Assembly (NCBI GenBank): GCA_044238435.1
Contig: JBIIDH010000001.1
Coordinates: 1 to 64,000, forward strand
Direction: 5' to 3'
Source: VFMC01 sp044238435
GTDB taxonomy: Bacteria > Actinomycetota > Acidimicrobiia > Acidimicrobiales > Ilumatobacteraceae
Length of the DNA: 64,000 bases
Shown: positions 33,255-41,531 of the stretch, one piece after another
How the letters are laid out: each line of letters opens with the position of its first letter
Numbering within the stretch: position 1 is the first letter of the stretch
The notes under the pieces: generated by a model
What the model was told of the DNA's origin: nothing
Seen by the model: only the letters and a program-made list of their open reading frames with translations
Databases searched by the model: none
Translations under genes and position numbers: made by a program

Positions 33255-35123
33255 TCAGTCAGGCAGGGCGCGGTACCCGAGGCGCTCGCGCAGGTCGCCG
33301 AACTGCAACAGCGAGATGATGCCGGCCGTGGGCACCAGCAGCAGACCCACCACACCGTCGATGAGGTTCACCACCGTGAACGACCAGTCGGTGAGGAGCA
33401 GGGCCAGCACACCGCACGCCGCCGGGACGACGGTGGCCAACGTGTAGGCCGCGCCGCCGAGGGCGAGCGAGCGCAAGCGGCGGCGCAGGGTGAGGCGACG
33501 GCTGAGCCAGAGGGGAGCGGAGTCGACCAGTGCCGCAGGTACGGCAACGGCCCACATGGCGAGCAACACCAGACCCAGGGGGAGCAGCACGGTGGTGGCG
33601 GTGAGGCCGGTCAGCCCTGCTGAGAGGAACAGTGAGATGAGGACGACGCGTCGCCGTTGCCACACCTCCGACACCACGAGGCGCCAGGAGACAGGCTCGT
33701 CGGAGTCGATGTGCAGCGTGGCGATCATCGCCGCAACGCTCACCGTCGCCGTCGCCGGGCCGATGAACAGCGAGCCGAGCAGGAGGGCGACGAATCCCCC
33801 CGATGCCGAGTCGCGGTCGGCGACATCGGCGACGTCGCCGAGTTCGGTGAAGTGGAGCACGACGGTCTGGACGATCGAAGCGAGAAGGCCGGCGAGGGGG
33901 AGCAGCGCCCCGATCCGCATGTACAGCAGCGGTCGGCGCCGAACCGTCGACACCGCAGCGCGGATGATCTGACCCCCGGCGCGTCGGGCGCGAACCGGCC
34001 GGGTGAACACAGGCCGCCAGCGCGTGCTGCGCAGCAACACCGTGAGCACCAGCAGCAGACCCACCAGGAACGCACCGGTGAGCAGCGGTTGCTGCAGCAG
34101 CCGGAACAGGACCTGCGAGGCATAACCGGCGACAGCACAGAACGCGTCGGTGACCTTCGTGCCCTCCGCCGGCAGATTGGCCGCACCGCGGCGGCCTTCC
34201 TCCTCCACCCAGCGCACCGGGTTGGTCCACTGCGTCTTCATGTTCGGACCCGTGGGCCCGTTGTTGAACGACGGCTGCCTCTCGCCCCAGTGGCCACGGA
34301 ACCCGGCCCAGGTGGGCAGGGACTCGTCGTCGAGCATGATCACGTCGGGCGACACATCCTCCGACGGCGCCCGGGTGTCGTCGCAGCCGAACCCGCTCTG
34401 CGCGCTCTTGCCGAACCAGCGCTCGGCTTGGAAGTACGAGGCATGGCTACCGGCCGCCACGTACACGACGGGTCGAGTGCCGTCGACCACCTGCAGCACG
34501 TCGTCGCTCCAGTCCGACACCTCAGCTCCCTCGTGCTGTGCGAACGCCACCAGGCGGGGCTCGGTGCCGATGGCCGAGCGGGCGTCGGGGGCGTCGAAGA
34601 ACAACTGGATCATCTCCCAGTCGCCCTCGTGGCGGTCGTTCCAGTCGTTGTAGAGGTAGAAGAACCAGTACTGCAGGACCAGCGTCTCGGGATCGTCGGG
34701 GTCGGAGAACACGTGGGCGTAGATCACCGGCGGGGTGCGCCACTGGTCGAACAGCTTCTCGTACGAGCAGCCGGGCGACAGGGCGTTGCCGGGGATGTCG
34801 AGGTACCAGTCGCCGGCGCTGTCGGCGAGGTCGGCCTCGGTGGGGGCCTTCACCGTGCCGTCGGGCTTGCGGAGCACCACGCCTTCTCGACCGAACAGGG
34901 CGTCGACCGCCATCACCCGGTACGGCTCGCCCGGGCCGCAGGTGACGGGTTGCTGCTGGACCCGCAGGAGGGGAGTGTGGCGCGCGGCCAGCTCGGCCGC
35001 TGCCTCGTCGGCGCTCTCGACGCGCGGCGCAGTTGACGAGGAAGCAGCCGTTGGAACCAACAGCGCTGCGAGTGCACCCATCACCAGTCCCAGTACCGAG
35101 ATCGTGCGCAGCCGCCGAGTCAT
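33255..35123 (-). CDS. Secreted/membrane protein with a Vps62-like domain and C-terminal membrane helices
   Basis: 622 aa. A signal-like N-terminus (residues 1-29, ending PTAASSS) precedes an extracytoplasmic domain with YWFFYLYNDWNDRHEGDWEM (about residues 151-170) and YVAAGSHASYF, the signature of the Vps62 family known from fungi and some bacteria. After about residue 340 come at least six hydrophobic helices with basic loops (RSTRWRPVF; RRRRVV). Function unknown. ATG 35123 is leaderless (TACCAT at 35136-35131). It stands alone, converging with the MttB-family gene. Confidence 0.75.
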   Translation of the reverse strand: MTRRLRTISVLGLVMGALAALLVPTAASSSTAPRVESADEAAAELAARHTPLLRVQQQPVTCGPGEPYRVMAVDALFGREGVVLRKPDGTVKAPTEADLADSAGDWYLDIPGNALSPGCSYEKLFDQWRTPPVIYAHVFSDPDDPETLVLQYWFFYLYNDWNDRHEGDWEMIQLFFDAPDARSAIGTEPRLVAFAQHEGAEVSDWSDDVLQVVDGTRPVVYVAAGSHASYFQAERWFGKSAQSGFGCDDTRAPSEDVSPDVIMLDDESLPTWAGFRGHWGERQPSFNNGPTGPNMKTQWTNPVRWVEEEGRRGAANLPAEGTKVTDAFCAVAGYASQVLFRLLQQPLLTGAFLVGLLLVLTVLLRSTRWRPVFTRPVRARRAGGQIIRAAVSTVRRRPLLYMRIGALLPLAGLLASIVQTVVLHFTELGDVADVADRDSASGGFVALLLGSLFIGPATATVSVAAMIATLHIDSDEPVSWRLVVSEVWQRRRVVLISLFLSAGLTGLTATTVLLPLGLVLLAMWAVAVPAALVDSAPLWLSRRLTLRRRLRSLALGGAAYTLATVVPAACGVLALLLTDWSFTVVNLIDGVVGLLLVPTAGIISLLQFGDLRERLGYRALPD

Positions 35124-35130
35124 CGCACCG

Positions 35131-35136
35131 ATGGTA
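35131..35136 (-). promoter_or_regulatory. -10 hexamer of a leaderless gene
   Basis: TACCAT on the minus strand, 7 nt before ATG 35123 of the Vps62-like gene. Confidence 0.45.
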
Positions 35137-35263
35137 GATCGCGTGTGTGAGCGGGAGAGCGTGGTGCCGGGGTTCCGCTCACAGACGCTGCGGTGGTGTC
35201 AGGTTGAGTTGACATAACGAGGATTATGGGCGTTGTCACTGGAACCGGCGGGCCAAGGGGGCG

Positions 35264-35629
35264 TCAGCCCGATGCGGGTAGACGGCGCCCCGCCAGGGGT
35301 TCTGCGGCGTCGAGCAGCCAGCGCAGCGCATCCAGCGCCTCGGCCGCCGTGAGGTCGTGCTCGAGATCGCGCCGGGTGTCGACCACTGCGCACTGCAGCA
35401 CGTACAGGTCGTCGTACAGCGCGTCGAGTTCGCTGCGCGCCATCACCAGCTCGCCCTCGCTGAGCGCCAGCTCCCGAGCCCGCTGGCGCGACACCCAGTC
35501 CCATTGGCGACACCGTTGCGAGCAGAACGCCCGTGGACGCCCCGGGCCCTGCCGGGTCGCGAGGACGATGCGGCACCACCGGCAGCGTCGCTCCTCCGGC
35601 GACGACGGGTCATCGACTGATTTCGTCAT
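35264..35629 (-). CDS. Small zinc-ribbon-like hypothetical protein
   Basis: 121 aa. Two Cys pairs (CRWC, residues 16-19, and FCSQRC about 17 residues later) look like a zinc site, with Arg/Trp-rich flanks (RCRQWDWVSRQRAREL), followed by an acidic, probably helical C-terminal half (ALYDDLYVLQCAVVDTRRDLEHD). Family unknown to me; nucleic-acid binding is plausible. ATG 35629 is leaderless, and the start codon sits at the centre of an 18-bp perfect palindrome. Confidence 0.75.
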   Translation of the reverse strand: MTKSVDDPSSPEERRCRWCRIVLATRQGPGRPRAFCSQRCRQWDWVSRQRARELALSEGELVMARSELDALYDDLYVLQCAVVDTRRDLEHDLTAAEALDALRWLLDAAEPLAGRRLPASG

Positions 35630-35641
35630 GACGAAATGGTA
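35620..35641 (-). promoter_or_regulatory. 18-bp palindrome over the start codon, plus -10, of the zinc-ribbon gene
   Basis: ATTTCGTCATGACGAAAT (35620-35637) is a perfect palindrome containing ATG 35629; its outer bases run into the TACCAT -10 (35641-35636). A dimeric repressor bound here would block initiation. Autoregulation is possible. Confidence 0.6.
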
Positions 35642-35706
35642 GGTGACACGATGCTTGCCGACGGGTGATCATGCAGGTCGACCTGTGACGACCGGGAGGC
35701 AGCGGT

Positions 35707-35994
35707 GTGGCCGACGAGCAGTTCTCGATCGACGTGCACGTGCGCCCCGGCGCTCGGCGCACCTCGGTGGGCGGCGAGCACGATGGTGCGCTGACGGTCG
35801 CCGTGAACGCGCCCGCAGTCGACGGCCGGGCCAACGAAGCCGTCGTCGCTGCGCTCGCTGCTGCCTTCGCCGTACGGCCCGCTGCCGTGTCGATCGTGCG
35901 TGGCGCCACCTCGCGCCGGAAGTCGGTGCGCATAGCCGGCGATGTGGAGCACCTCGCAGCCATGGCGGTGGTGCTGCGTCGCCAGGGTCGCTGA
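35707..35994 (+). CDS. DUF167 (YggU) family protein
   Basis: 95 aa, standard size for the family. IDVHVRPGARRTSVGGEHDGALTVAVNAPAVDGRANEAV (in parts, about residues 8-46) is the DUF167 core, and RGATSRRKSVRIAG the conserved basic loop. Function not established. GTG 35707 with a GGGAGG ribosome-binding site; it diverges from the zinc-ribbon gene. Confidence 0.88.
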   Translation: MADEQFSIDVHVRPGARRTSVGGEHDGALTVAVNAPAVDGRANEAVVAALAAAFAVRPAAVSIVRGATSRRKSVRIAGDVEHLAAMAVVLRRQGR

Positions 35995-36038
35995 CGACGC
36001 ACCACCACCGACCACGGCCGGTCACTCGATGTGAACCG

Positions 36039-38162
36039 TCACTCGACGGGAACCGGCATCTCGACGGGAGCTGGCAGGGCACCACTCCCCTCGTTCGTCG
36101 GCGCGAACCGCTTGATGAGGGTGGCCGCCAGACCCTCGATGCTGCTGCCACCACTCACCAACACCTGGGGCATCACGTCGATGCGGCCCTCGGCGATGGC
36201 GTTGATGGCCGCCACGATGGCTGTGGCCGACGGTCCGAGGGCCTCCTTCTGGGCCTCGAACCCCTGGGCCCGGGCCAGGCCGAGCGCTTCGGCGGCCTTG
36301 GCCTCGGCCAGGCCCACCGCCTCGGCGCGGGTGGCCTCGGCGGCACCCACTGCGCCCACCTTGCTCGCCTCAGCGAGACCCAGGGCCTCGACGCGGCTGG
36401 CGTCGGCCTGGCCGAGCGCTTCCACCTTGCTCGCCTCGGCCCGACCGAGCACCTCGATCTTGGTGGCCTCGGCCCGTGCGGTGGTCTCGACGAACGCCGC
36501 TTCACCACGGGCCTGTGCGGCCCGGGCGTCGGCGGCGTTCGAGTTGATCTCGATCGAGACCTGCGAGCTGGCGAGTTGACCCTGCATGTCGGCGGTGCCG
36601 CGGGCCTTCTCCACCTCGATGCGGGCCTGTTGGGCGTCGCGTTGCTCGTGGAAGGTGGCCTTCTCCTGCTTGGCGATCTCGCGCTCGGTGAGCACCTGGA
36701 CCAGCTCAGCCGGGAAGATCACGTCCTGGATGTACACGCCGCGGGTCTCGACGTCGTACGACGCCAGGTAGCCGGTGATCGCGGCGAGCGCAGCCTCCTG
36801 CACCTCGTCGCGGGTCTCGATGAACCGCACCGCCTCGAGGCGTTGCAGAGTGTTGCGGAAGTGGTTCCCCACCGCCGACTGCAGCACCTCGTTGACGAGG
36901 TTCTGCATGGTGCCGACCATCGAGATCACCTTCGGCGCCTTGGTGTCGCTGACGTGGATCTGCACCTGCAGATCGATGGAGAACACGAACCCCTCGCGGC
37001 TCTTGCCCTCGATGGGGCTGAGCGACGAGTCGAGGTTGTGGGCCTGGCTCGAGGCGCTCGCCCAGTTGAGGGTGAGGATGCTGGTGGGCACGATCTCGGC
37101 CGAATAGATGCGCGGGTTGATCGGGTACTTGCCCGTGCGCAGCGGCTCCTGCCAGATACCGCGTCGGCCGGGCTGCACGATCGAACCGAACTTGAACTCC
37201 GAACCACTGGTGTCGAGGGTGGGCAGACCCACGAAGCTCTTCACCACGGCCACCTCGCCCTGGCGCACGACGAGCATGGGAACCATCTCGACGCGAACGA
37301 GGAACGGGTTCAGCAGGTACGCGCCGTACAGCAGCGGGTCGTGCTGCAGGCCGATGCGCCCACCGTGGCTCAGGAACGCCTGGAAGTCCTGGTAGTTGTT
37401 GTGGAGTTCGTTCTTGCGGCCCAGCAGCGTGTCGATGATCTCGGCGTCGGCGGCGCCGGCGGCCTCCATCCGTGTCATGTCGTCGAAGCCGCCAAGGCGG
37501 CTGGCGATGTCGCCGCTCGGCAGCGGTTCGCCCTCGAGGGCGGTGACGATGCCCACCATGTCGGTCGTGCCATTCGGCGCGATGACGGTGACCCGGAGTT
37601 GCTCGGGCGACAGCCCGAACGCCTCGGAGGTGAGCACACCGCGGTACTGGCGGGCGACCGACTGGAGTTCCTGCGACACCGGTTCGCCGTACACGCGGCT
37701 GGCCGTGATGACGAGGAACGCGGCCGGGTGGATGGGCACCAGCGTCCCTGGCGGCAGCACCGGTCGCTGGACGCCCTTCTGGCCGCCGTTGGCCAAGAAG
37801 GCGTCGAGGTCGCCGAAGTTGCCGAACTCGAGATGGAACTCGGCGCTCTTGGCGCCGATGGCGATGGGGTCGCCCACCTGGGCGATCACCACACCGATCT
37901 CGCCCGCGGGCACCTGCACCCAGGGGTGCTTGGTCACCACGAAGATGGGCCACAGCTTGAAACGCAGGCCCGGCATGAGCAGCTCGGCCTGGTAGCCGGC
38001 CTCGCCGTTGGAAGCGACGGGGTTGCCGTCGGCAAGGCTGCGCCTGGCGAGCCGCTTGTTGACCAGTCCGATCTCGGCCGGTCCGATGACGGTGAGCGAC
38101 TGGAACACGACGAGTGCGACCAGCGCGACAACGAGCAATGAGGCGATGAGCACGATGAACAC
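36039..38162 (-). CDS. Flotillin-like SPFH-domain membrane protein
   Basis: 707 aa. An N-terminal membrane anchor (residues 2-25) is followed by a large SPFH/band-7 region with FVFSIDLQVQIHVSD and RGVYIQDVIFPAELVQVLTEREIAKQEK. A long coiled coil carries 11-residue AEASKVEALGL-type repeats (about residues 540-640) before a C-terminal segment (VLVSGGSSIEGLA). Flotillins scaffold membrane microdomains. The SPFH part is unusually long, with a region of about 250 residues before the recognisable core. GTG 38162 was chosen for a near-perfect AAAGGAGGTGA ribosome-binding site. Confidence 0.87.
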   Translation of the reverse strand: MFIVLIASLLVVALVALVVFQSLTVIGPAEIGLVNKRLARRSLADGNPVASNGEAGYQAELLMPGLRFKLWPIFVVTKHPWVQVPAGEIGVVIAQVGDPIAIGAKSAEFHLEFGNFGDLDAFLANGGQKGVQRPVLPPGTLVPIHPAAFLVITASRVYGEPVSQELQSVARQYRGVLTSEAFGLSPEQLRVTVIAPNGTTDMVGIVTALEGEPLPSGDIASRLGGFDDMTRMEAAGAADAEIIDTLLGRKNELHNNYQDFQAFLSHGGRIGLQHDPLLYGAYLLNPFLVRVEMVPMLVVRQGEVAVVKSFVGLPTLDTSGSEFKFGSIVQPGRRGIWQEPLRTGKYPINPRIYSAEIVPTSILTLNWASASSQAHNLDSSLSPIEGKSREGFVFSIDLQVQIHVSDTKAPKVISMVGTMQNLVNEVLQSAVGNHFRNTLQRLEAVRFIETRDEVQEAALAAITGYLASYDVETRGVYIQDVIFPAELVQVLTEREIAKQEKATFHEQRDAQQARIEVEKARGTADMQGQLASSQVSIEINSNAADARAAQARGEAAFVETTARAEATKIEVLGRAEASKVEALGQADASRVEALGLAEASKVGAVGAAEATRAEAVGLAEAKAAEALGLARAQGFEAQKEALGPSATAIVAAINAIAEGRIDVMPQVLVSGGSSIEGLAATLIKRFAPTNEGSGALPAPVEMPVPVE

Positions 38163-38190
38163 CGCCTCACCTCCTTTCGGGGGTGTTCGG

Positions 38191-38211
38191 GCGCCGAGAC
38201 GGTCTCGGCGC
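38191..38211 (-). promoter_or_regulatory. Perfect hairpin in the flotillin leader
   Basis: GCGCCGAGAC-G-GTCTCGGCGC is a 21-nt palindrome about 30-50 nt upstream of GTG 38162. It could stabilise the mRNA, act as an operator, or end readthrough from the RpiR gene. Confidence 0.45.
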
Positions 38212-38246
38212 TCGGACGGCGACCACAGGATCGCCGACATCATCAC

Positions 38247-38274
38247 GTGCTACTCCGCTTCGCGCGGAAGTCAA
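38247..38274 (-). promoter_or_regulatory. Promoter of the flotillin-like gene
   Basis: On the minus strand: TTGACT (38274-38269), 16-nt spacer, TAGCAC (38252-38247). It predicts a leader of about 78 nt that includes the 21-nt palindrome. Confidence 0.4.
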
Positions 38275-38320
38275 GATGTCGCCGACGACACGCCGACGCA
38301 GCGCGGTGGCGCGGTGCTTC

Positions 38321-39157
38321 TCAGCGGTCGGTGAGGACTTCGCGCCAGACGGCCTCGAGCCGGTCGAGGCGTTCGGTGGCGTGGGCCCGCAGCCGGTCGG
38401 CCACGGCCGAGACGAACAGGTCGAACACCGCCAGCGTGCCGGTGTGGCTGTCGAACGGTCCGCTGCCGGCGGCAGCGAGCACCACCGTCACATCGGCCGT
38501 CTGTGCGAGCGGCGACAGCACGCTGTCGGTGAGCGCCACCGACCACACCCCCGCCGCCCGGGCCGTCTGCGCGACGTCGACCACCCACCGCTCGTAGCGG
38601 CGCAGGTCGAGCGCCACCAGCACGTCGCCGGCACGAAGCAGCGCAGCCTGACGGCGCACGGCGATGGGGTTGCCGTCGATGAGCGCGACGTCATCGCGGA
38701 GCGACCCGAGATCGCCGACGAACTGCAGCGCCACACCGCGCGAGGCATCGCCCGACAGCACGAAGATGCGCGCCTCGCGTTCGGCGAGGTGGTCGACCAC
38801 TGCGGCGAGCGTGTCGGCCGATACCGCCCCGAGCGAGGCGTGCACATTGGCCACCTCGAGCTGCTGATGACGGGTGGCGAGGCCGGCACCCGCTGGCTCG
38901 CGGATGCGTTCGGCGGCCGGACGCAACTGGGCGGCCAGTTCGGCCTGCACCGCAGCCTGGAGCGCCGTGAACCCGTCGTACCCGAGTTTGGTGGACAGGC
39001 GCACCACTGTCGCTGCGCCCGAACCCGATGCCGTGGCCAGTTCGGCGACGGTGCCGAAGGCCACCAGTTGGGGCCGGGCCAGCACCACTTCGGCCACGCG
39101 TCGTTCTGCTGTGGTGAGCGAAGCCCCCTGAGCACCGATTCGATCCGCCACCAGCAT
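38321..39157 (-). CDS. RpiR/MurR-family transcriptional regulator
   Basis: 278 aa. An N-terminal HTH_6 domain (RRVAEVVLARPQLVAFGTVAELATASGSGAATVVRL in parts, about residues 19-54) and a C-terminal SIS phosphosugar-binding domain (RIFVLSGDASRGVALQF, about residues 130-146). The family usually senses a phosphorylated sugar. ATG 39157 was chosen for the TACACT -10 8 nt upstream. It diverges from the oxygenase gene, with 108 nt containing GGAAC/GTTCC half-sites between them. Confidence 0.9.
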   Translation of the reverse strand: MLVADRIGAQGASLTTAERRVAEVVLARPQLVAFGTVAELATASGSGAATVVRLSTKLGYDGFTALQAAVQAELAAQLRPAAERIREPAGAGLATRHQQLEVANVHASLGAVSADTLAAVVDHLAEREARIFVLSGDASRGVALQFVGDLGSLRDDVALIDGNPIAVRRQAALLRAGDVLVALDLRRYERWVVDVAQTARAAGVWSVALTDSVLSPLAQTADVTVVLAAAGSGPFDSHTGTLAVFDLFVSAVADRLRAHATERLDRLEAVWREVLTDR

Positions 39158-39165
39158 CGCCGCGG

Positions 39166-39171
39166 AGTGTA
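39166..39171 (-). promoter_or_regulatory. -10 hexamer of the RpiR gene
   Basis: TACACT on the minus strand, 8 nt before ATG 39157. Confidence 0.4.
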
Positions 39172-39194
39172 GTCGCAGGCCGCGGAGTGTGTTC

Positions 39195-39245
39195 GTTCCG
39201 GTCCGCCTTCCACGGGAACGGTGACCAAGTGGAACAGTTCTTCCA
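39195..39245. promoter_or_regulatory. Candidate RpiR operator region
   Basis: GTTCC (39195-39199), GGAAC (39215-39219) and the dyad TGGAACAGTTCTTCCA (39230-39245) recur between the divergent RpiR and oxygenase genes, just upstream of the oxygenase -10. Confidence 0.35.
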
Positions 39246-39252
39246 GCCTGTG

Positions 39253-39258
39253 TAGTGT
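39253..39258 (+). promoter_or_regulatory. -10 hexamer of a leaderless gene
   Basis: TAGTGT, 7 nt before ATG 39266. Confidence 0.5.
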
Positions 39259-39265
39259 CTGGAAC

Positions 39266-40255
39266 ATGACGACCCGACGCGACCTCGACCTCGACCTCGA
39301 CATCCGCCACCGTCAGCACCGGCCCCCGGCGGTGGTGGTCTGGGGCGACCAGACCGGTTGGTCGGCACCCGACTCGGTCGACTGCATCGACGACCTCGTC
39401 GGCGCGGCAGGCCACGCCGGTCGGCGTCTGCCTGCTGCGGTGCACGACGCCCTGGTCGACTTCGCCGACGAGCCGCACCCCAGCGGCGCGCTCCTCGTCC
39501 GCGGAGCACCGATCGGTACGGTCGGTCGCACCCCCGCCTCACCCACCTCCATCGGGGCCAAGGACCGCACCAGCGAGTTCACGCTGCTGGCCGTGGCCCG
39601 CCGGCTGGGCCAGCCCGTCGGATACCTACCCGAGCACGGAGGCGACATCGTCCAGAACATCGTGCCCGTGGCCGGCACCGCCGACCGGCAGGTGTCGACC
39701 TCGTCGAAGGTCGAGCTGATGTTCCACACCGAGGCCGCCTTCCACCCGCATCGACCCCGCTACCTGGTGCTGCTGTGCCTGCGCGGCGACTCGGCTGCCC
39801 ACACCACGCTGTCGTCGATCGGCGAAGTGCTGCCCCTGCTCCCCCACGACGTCGTCGACACCCTGTTCGCTCCGCGCTTTCGCACTGCGGTCGACGAGAG
39901 CTACCTGCACGGACGCCAGAACGTGTTGGGCGCGCCGATGGCCGTGCTCAGCGGGCGCCGCGATCGACCGACGATGGTGTTCGACGCCGACCTGATGGTG
40001 GGTGTCGACGGTGAGGCCGACGAGGCGTTGCAGGCGCTCGGCGCCGCAGTTGCCTGCCACAGCACCTCCGTCTCGCTCTGTGCCGGCGACGTGCTGGTCG
40101 TCGACAACACCGTCGCCGTGCACGGCCGCACTCCCTTCGTCCCCCGCTTCGATGGCACCGACCGCTGGCTGCAGCGCAGCTTCGTCGTCGCCGACCTCGC
40201 ACCCAGCGCCGGCGAGCGGCGGGGCCGGGTCGTCGTCACCGAGTTCGGCGTCTGA
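39266..40255 (+). CDS. AsnO/VioC/clavaminate-synthase-like Fe(II)/2-oxoglutarate oxygenase
   Basis: 329 aa. MFHTEAAFHPHRPRYLVLLCLRGD (in parts, about residues 151-174) is the signature of the amino-acid hydroxylase branch (L-asparagine and L-arginine oxygenases, clavaminate synthase), where HxE replaces HxD. VVDNTVAVHGRTPF holds the distal His, with a following Arg for 2-oxoglutarate (RWLQRSF). It may hydroxylate a free amino acid at the beta carbon. The N-terminus has a short DLDLDLD repeat. Leaderless ATG; divergent from an RpiR regulator that may control it. Confidence 0.83.
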   Translation: MTTRRDLDLDLDIRHRQHRPPAVVVWGDQTGWSAPDSVDCIDDLVGAAGHAGRRLPAAVHDALVDFADEPHPSGALLVRGAPIGTVGRTPASPTSIGAKDRTSEFTLLAVARRLGQPVGYLPEHGGDIVQNIVPVAGTADRQVSTSSKVELMFHTEAAFHPHRPRYLVLLCLRGDSAAHTTLSSIGEVLPLLPHDVVDTLFAPRFRTAVDESYLHGRQNVLGAPMAVLSGRRDRPTMVFDADLMVGVDGEADEALQALGAAVACHSTSVSLCAGDVLVVDNTVAVHGRTPFVPRFDGTDRWLQRSFVVADLAPSAGERRGRVVVTEFGV

Positions 40256-40317
40256 CACCCGGGCACCGAACCCGCAGGGGGCGCTGAACCAGCCGAGGCG
40301 CAGGGCAGACTGTGGGC

Positions 40318-41379
40318 ATGCTCGTCCTGCCGCCCGCACCGTCACGCAGTTTCGGGAGCGACAACGCCGCGGGGATGCACCCGCGGGTACTCGGCGCCCT
40401 CGCCGCAGCCAACGACGGCCACGCGGTCGCTTACGGAGCCGACCGGTGGACCGCCGAGTGCACCGACCGGCTCCGCGACCTGTTCGGCCCCCGCACCACG
40501 AGCCTGCTGGTGTGGAACGGCACCGGTGCCAACGTCACGGCCCTGGCGGCGATGCTGCGGCCGGCCGACTGCGTGGTGTGCAGCCAGTGGGCGCACATCG
40601 CCGTCGACGAGACCGGTGCACCCGAGCGCATCCTCGGTGCGAAGTTGCTGACACTCCCCTCCTCCGACGCCAAGGTGGTGCCCGAGCAGCTCGACGAACT
40701 CGCCCATCTCATCGGCGTGCAGCACCATGCCCAGCCTGGTGTGCTGTCGATCACCCAGAGCACCGAACTCGGCACGCTCTACACGCCTGACGAGATCGCC
40801 GCGCTGTGCGACGCTGCGCATCGGCTCGGTATGCGCGTGCACCTCGACGGCGCACGGTTGGCCAACGCCACGGCAGCGCTCGGCGGCACGGTCGAGGCGC
40901 TGCGGTCGTTCACCGTCGACGCCGGGGTCGACGTGCTGAGCTTCGGCTTCACCAAGGCGGGCGCAGCGTTCGGCGAAGCGGTGGTGTTCCTCGATCCCGA
41001 ACTCGCCGGCCGGGCCATGTTCATCCGCAAGCAGGTCACCCAACTGCCGTCGAAGATGCGGTTCGTCGCGGCCCAGCTGCTGGCCCTGCTCGACGGCGAC
41101 CTGTGGCTCGAACTGGCGCGCCACTCGAACGCGATGGCCAAGCGGCTCTACGAGGCAACGGTGCACCTCCCCGGCGTGCGTTTCGACTCGCCGCCCCAGG
41201 TGAACAGCGTCTTCCCACTCCTGCCGCCCGAGGTCATCGCTCCGCTGCAGCAGTGGTGCTCGTTCTACGACTGGGACGTCTCGCGTCACCAGGTGCGTTG
41301 GATGGCGGCCTGGGACACCAGCGCCGACGACGTCGACCAGTTCGTCGCCGGGGTGGCCGCCGCGCTCGGCACACGATGA
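40318..41379 (+). CDS. Low-specificity L-threonine aldolase / beta-eliminating lyase family
   Basis: 353 aa, fold-type I PLP enzyme. FGSDNAAGMHPRVL and GADRWTAECTDRL resemble the threonine aldolase N-terminus; RVHLDGARLANA supplies the PLP Asp, and SFGFTKAGAAFGEAVVF the Schiff-base Lys. It cleaves L-threonine or other beta-hydroxy amino acids to glycine plus aldehyde. It lies behind an amino-acid-hydroxylase-like gene, whose product could be its substrate (inference). ATG 40318 is preferred; GTG 40312 is in frame 6 nt upstream. Confidence 0.88.
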   Translation: MLVLPPAPSRSFGSDNAAGMHPRVLGALAAANDGHAVAYGADRWTAECTDRLRDLFGPRTTSLLVWNGTGANVTALAAMLRPADCVVCSQWAHIAVDETGAPERILGAKLLTLPSSDAKVVPEQLDELAHLIGVQHHAQPGVLSITQSTELGTLYTPDEIAALCDAAHRLGMRVHLDGARLANATAALGGTVEALRSFTVDAGVDVLSFGFTKAGAAFGEAVVFLDPELAGRAMFIRKQVTQLPSKMRFVAAQLLALLDGDLWLELARHSNAMAKRLYEATVHLPGVRFDSPPQVNSVFPLLPPEVIAPLQQWCSFYDWDVSRHQVRWMAAWDTSADDVDQFVAGVAAALGTR

Positions 41380-41392
41380 TTGCGCGCTGCAA

Positions 41393-41420
41393 TTGACTGG
41401 GCGGTCACTTCTGGTACGCT
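41393..41420 (+). promoter_or_regulatory. Promoter of the whiB-like gene
   Basis: TTGACT (41393-41398), 16-nt spacer and TACGCT (41415-41420). It predicts an untranslated leader of about 105 nt, the longest in this window. Confidence 0.55.
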
Positions 41421-41531
41421 CGGGTCCAGCACGTCGGTGACGTCTCGCCCCTCGACCTCGGTCGATCGGCAGCGACACACGGGGGTCGAGTCGTCGAGTG
41501 CACCTGGGATCGTTCGTGCAAGGGGGCACTG

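Noticed and set aside
35124..35263. A small gene in the 140-nt gap before the Vps62-like gene
   Set aside because: No frame with a start codon and ribosome-binding site was seen; it holds only the Vps62-like promoter.
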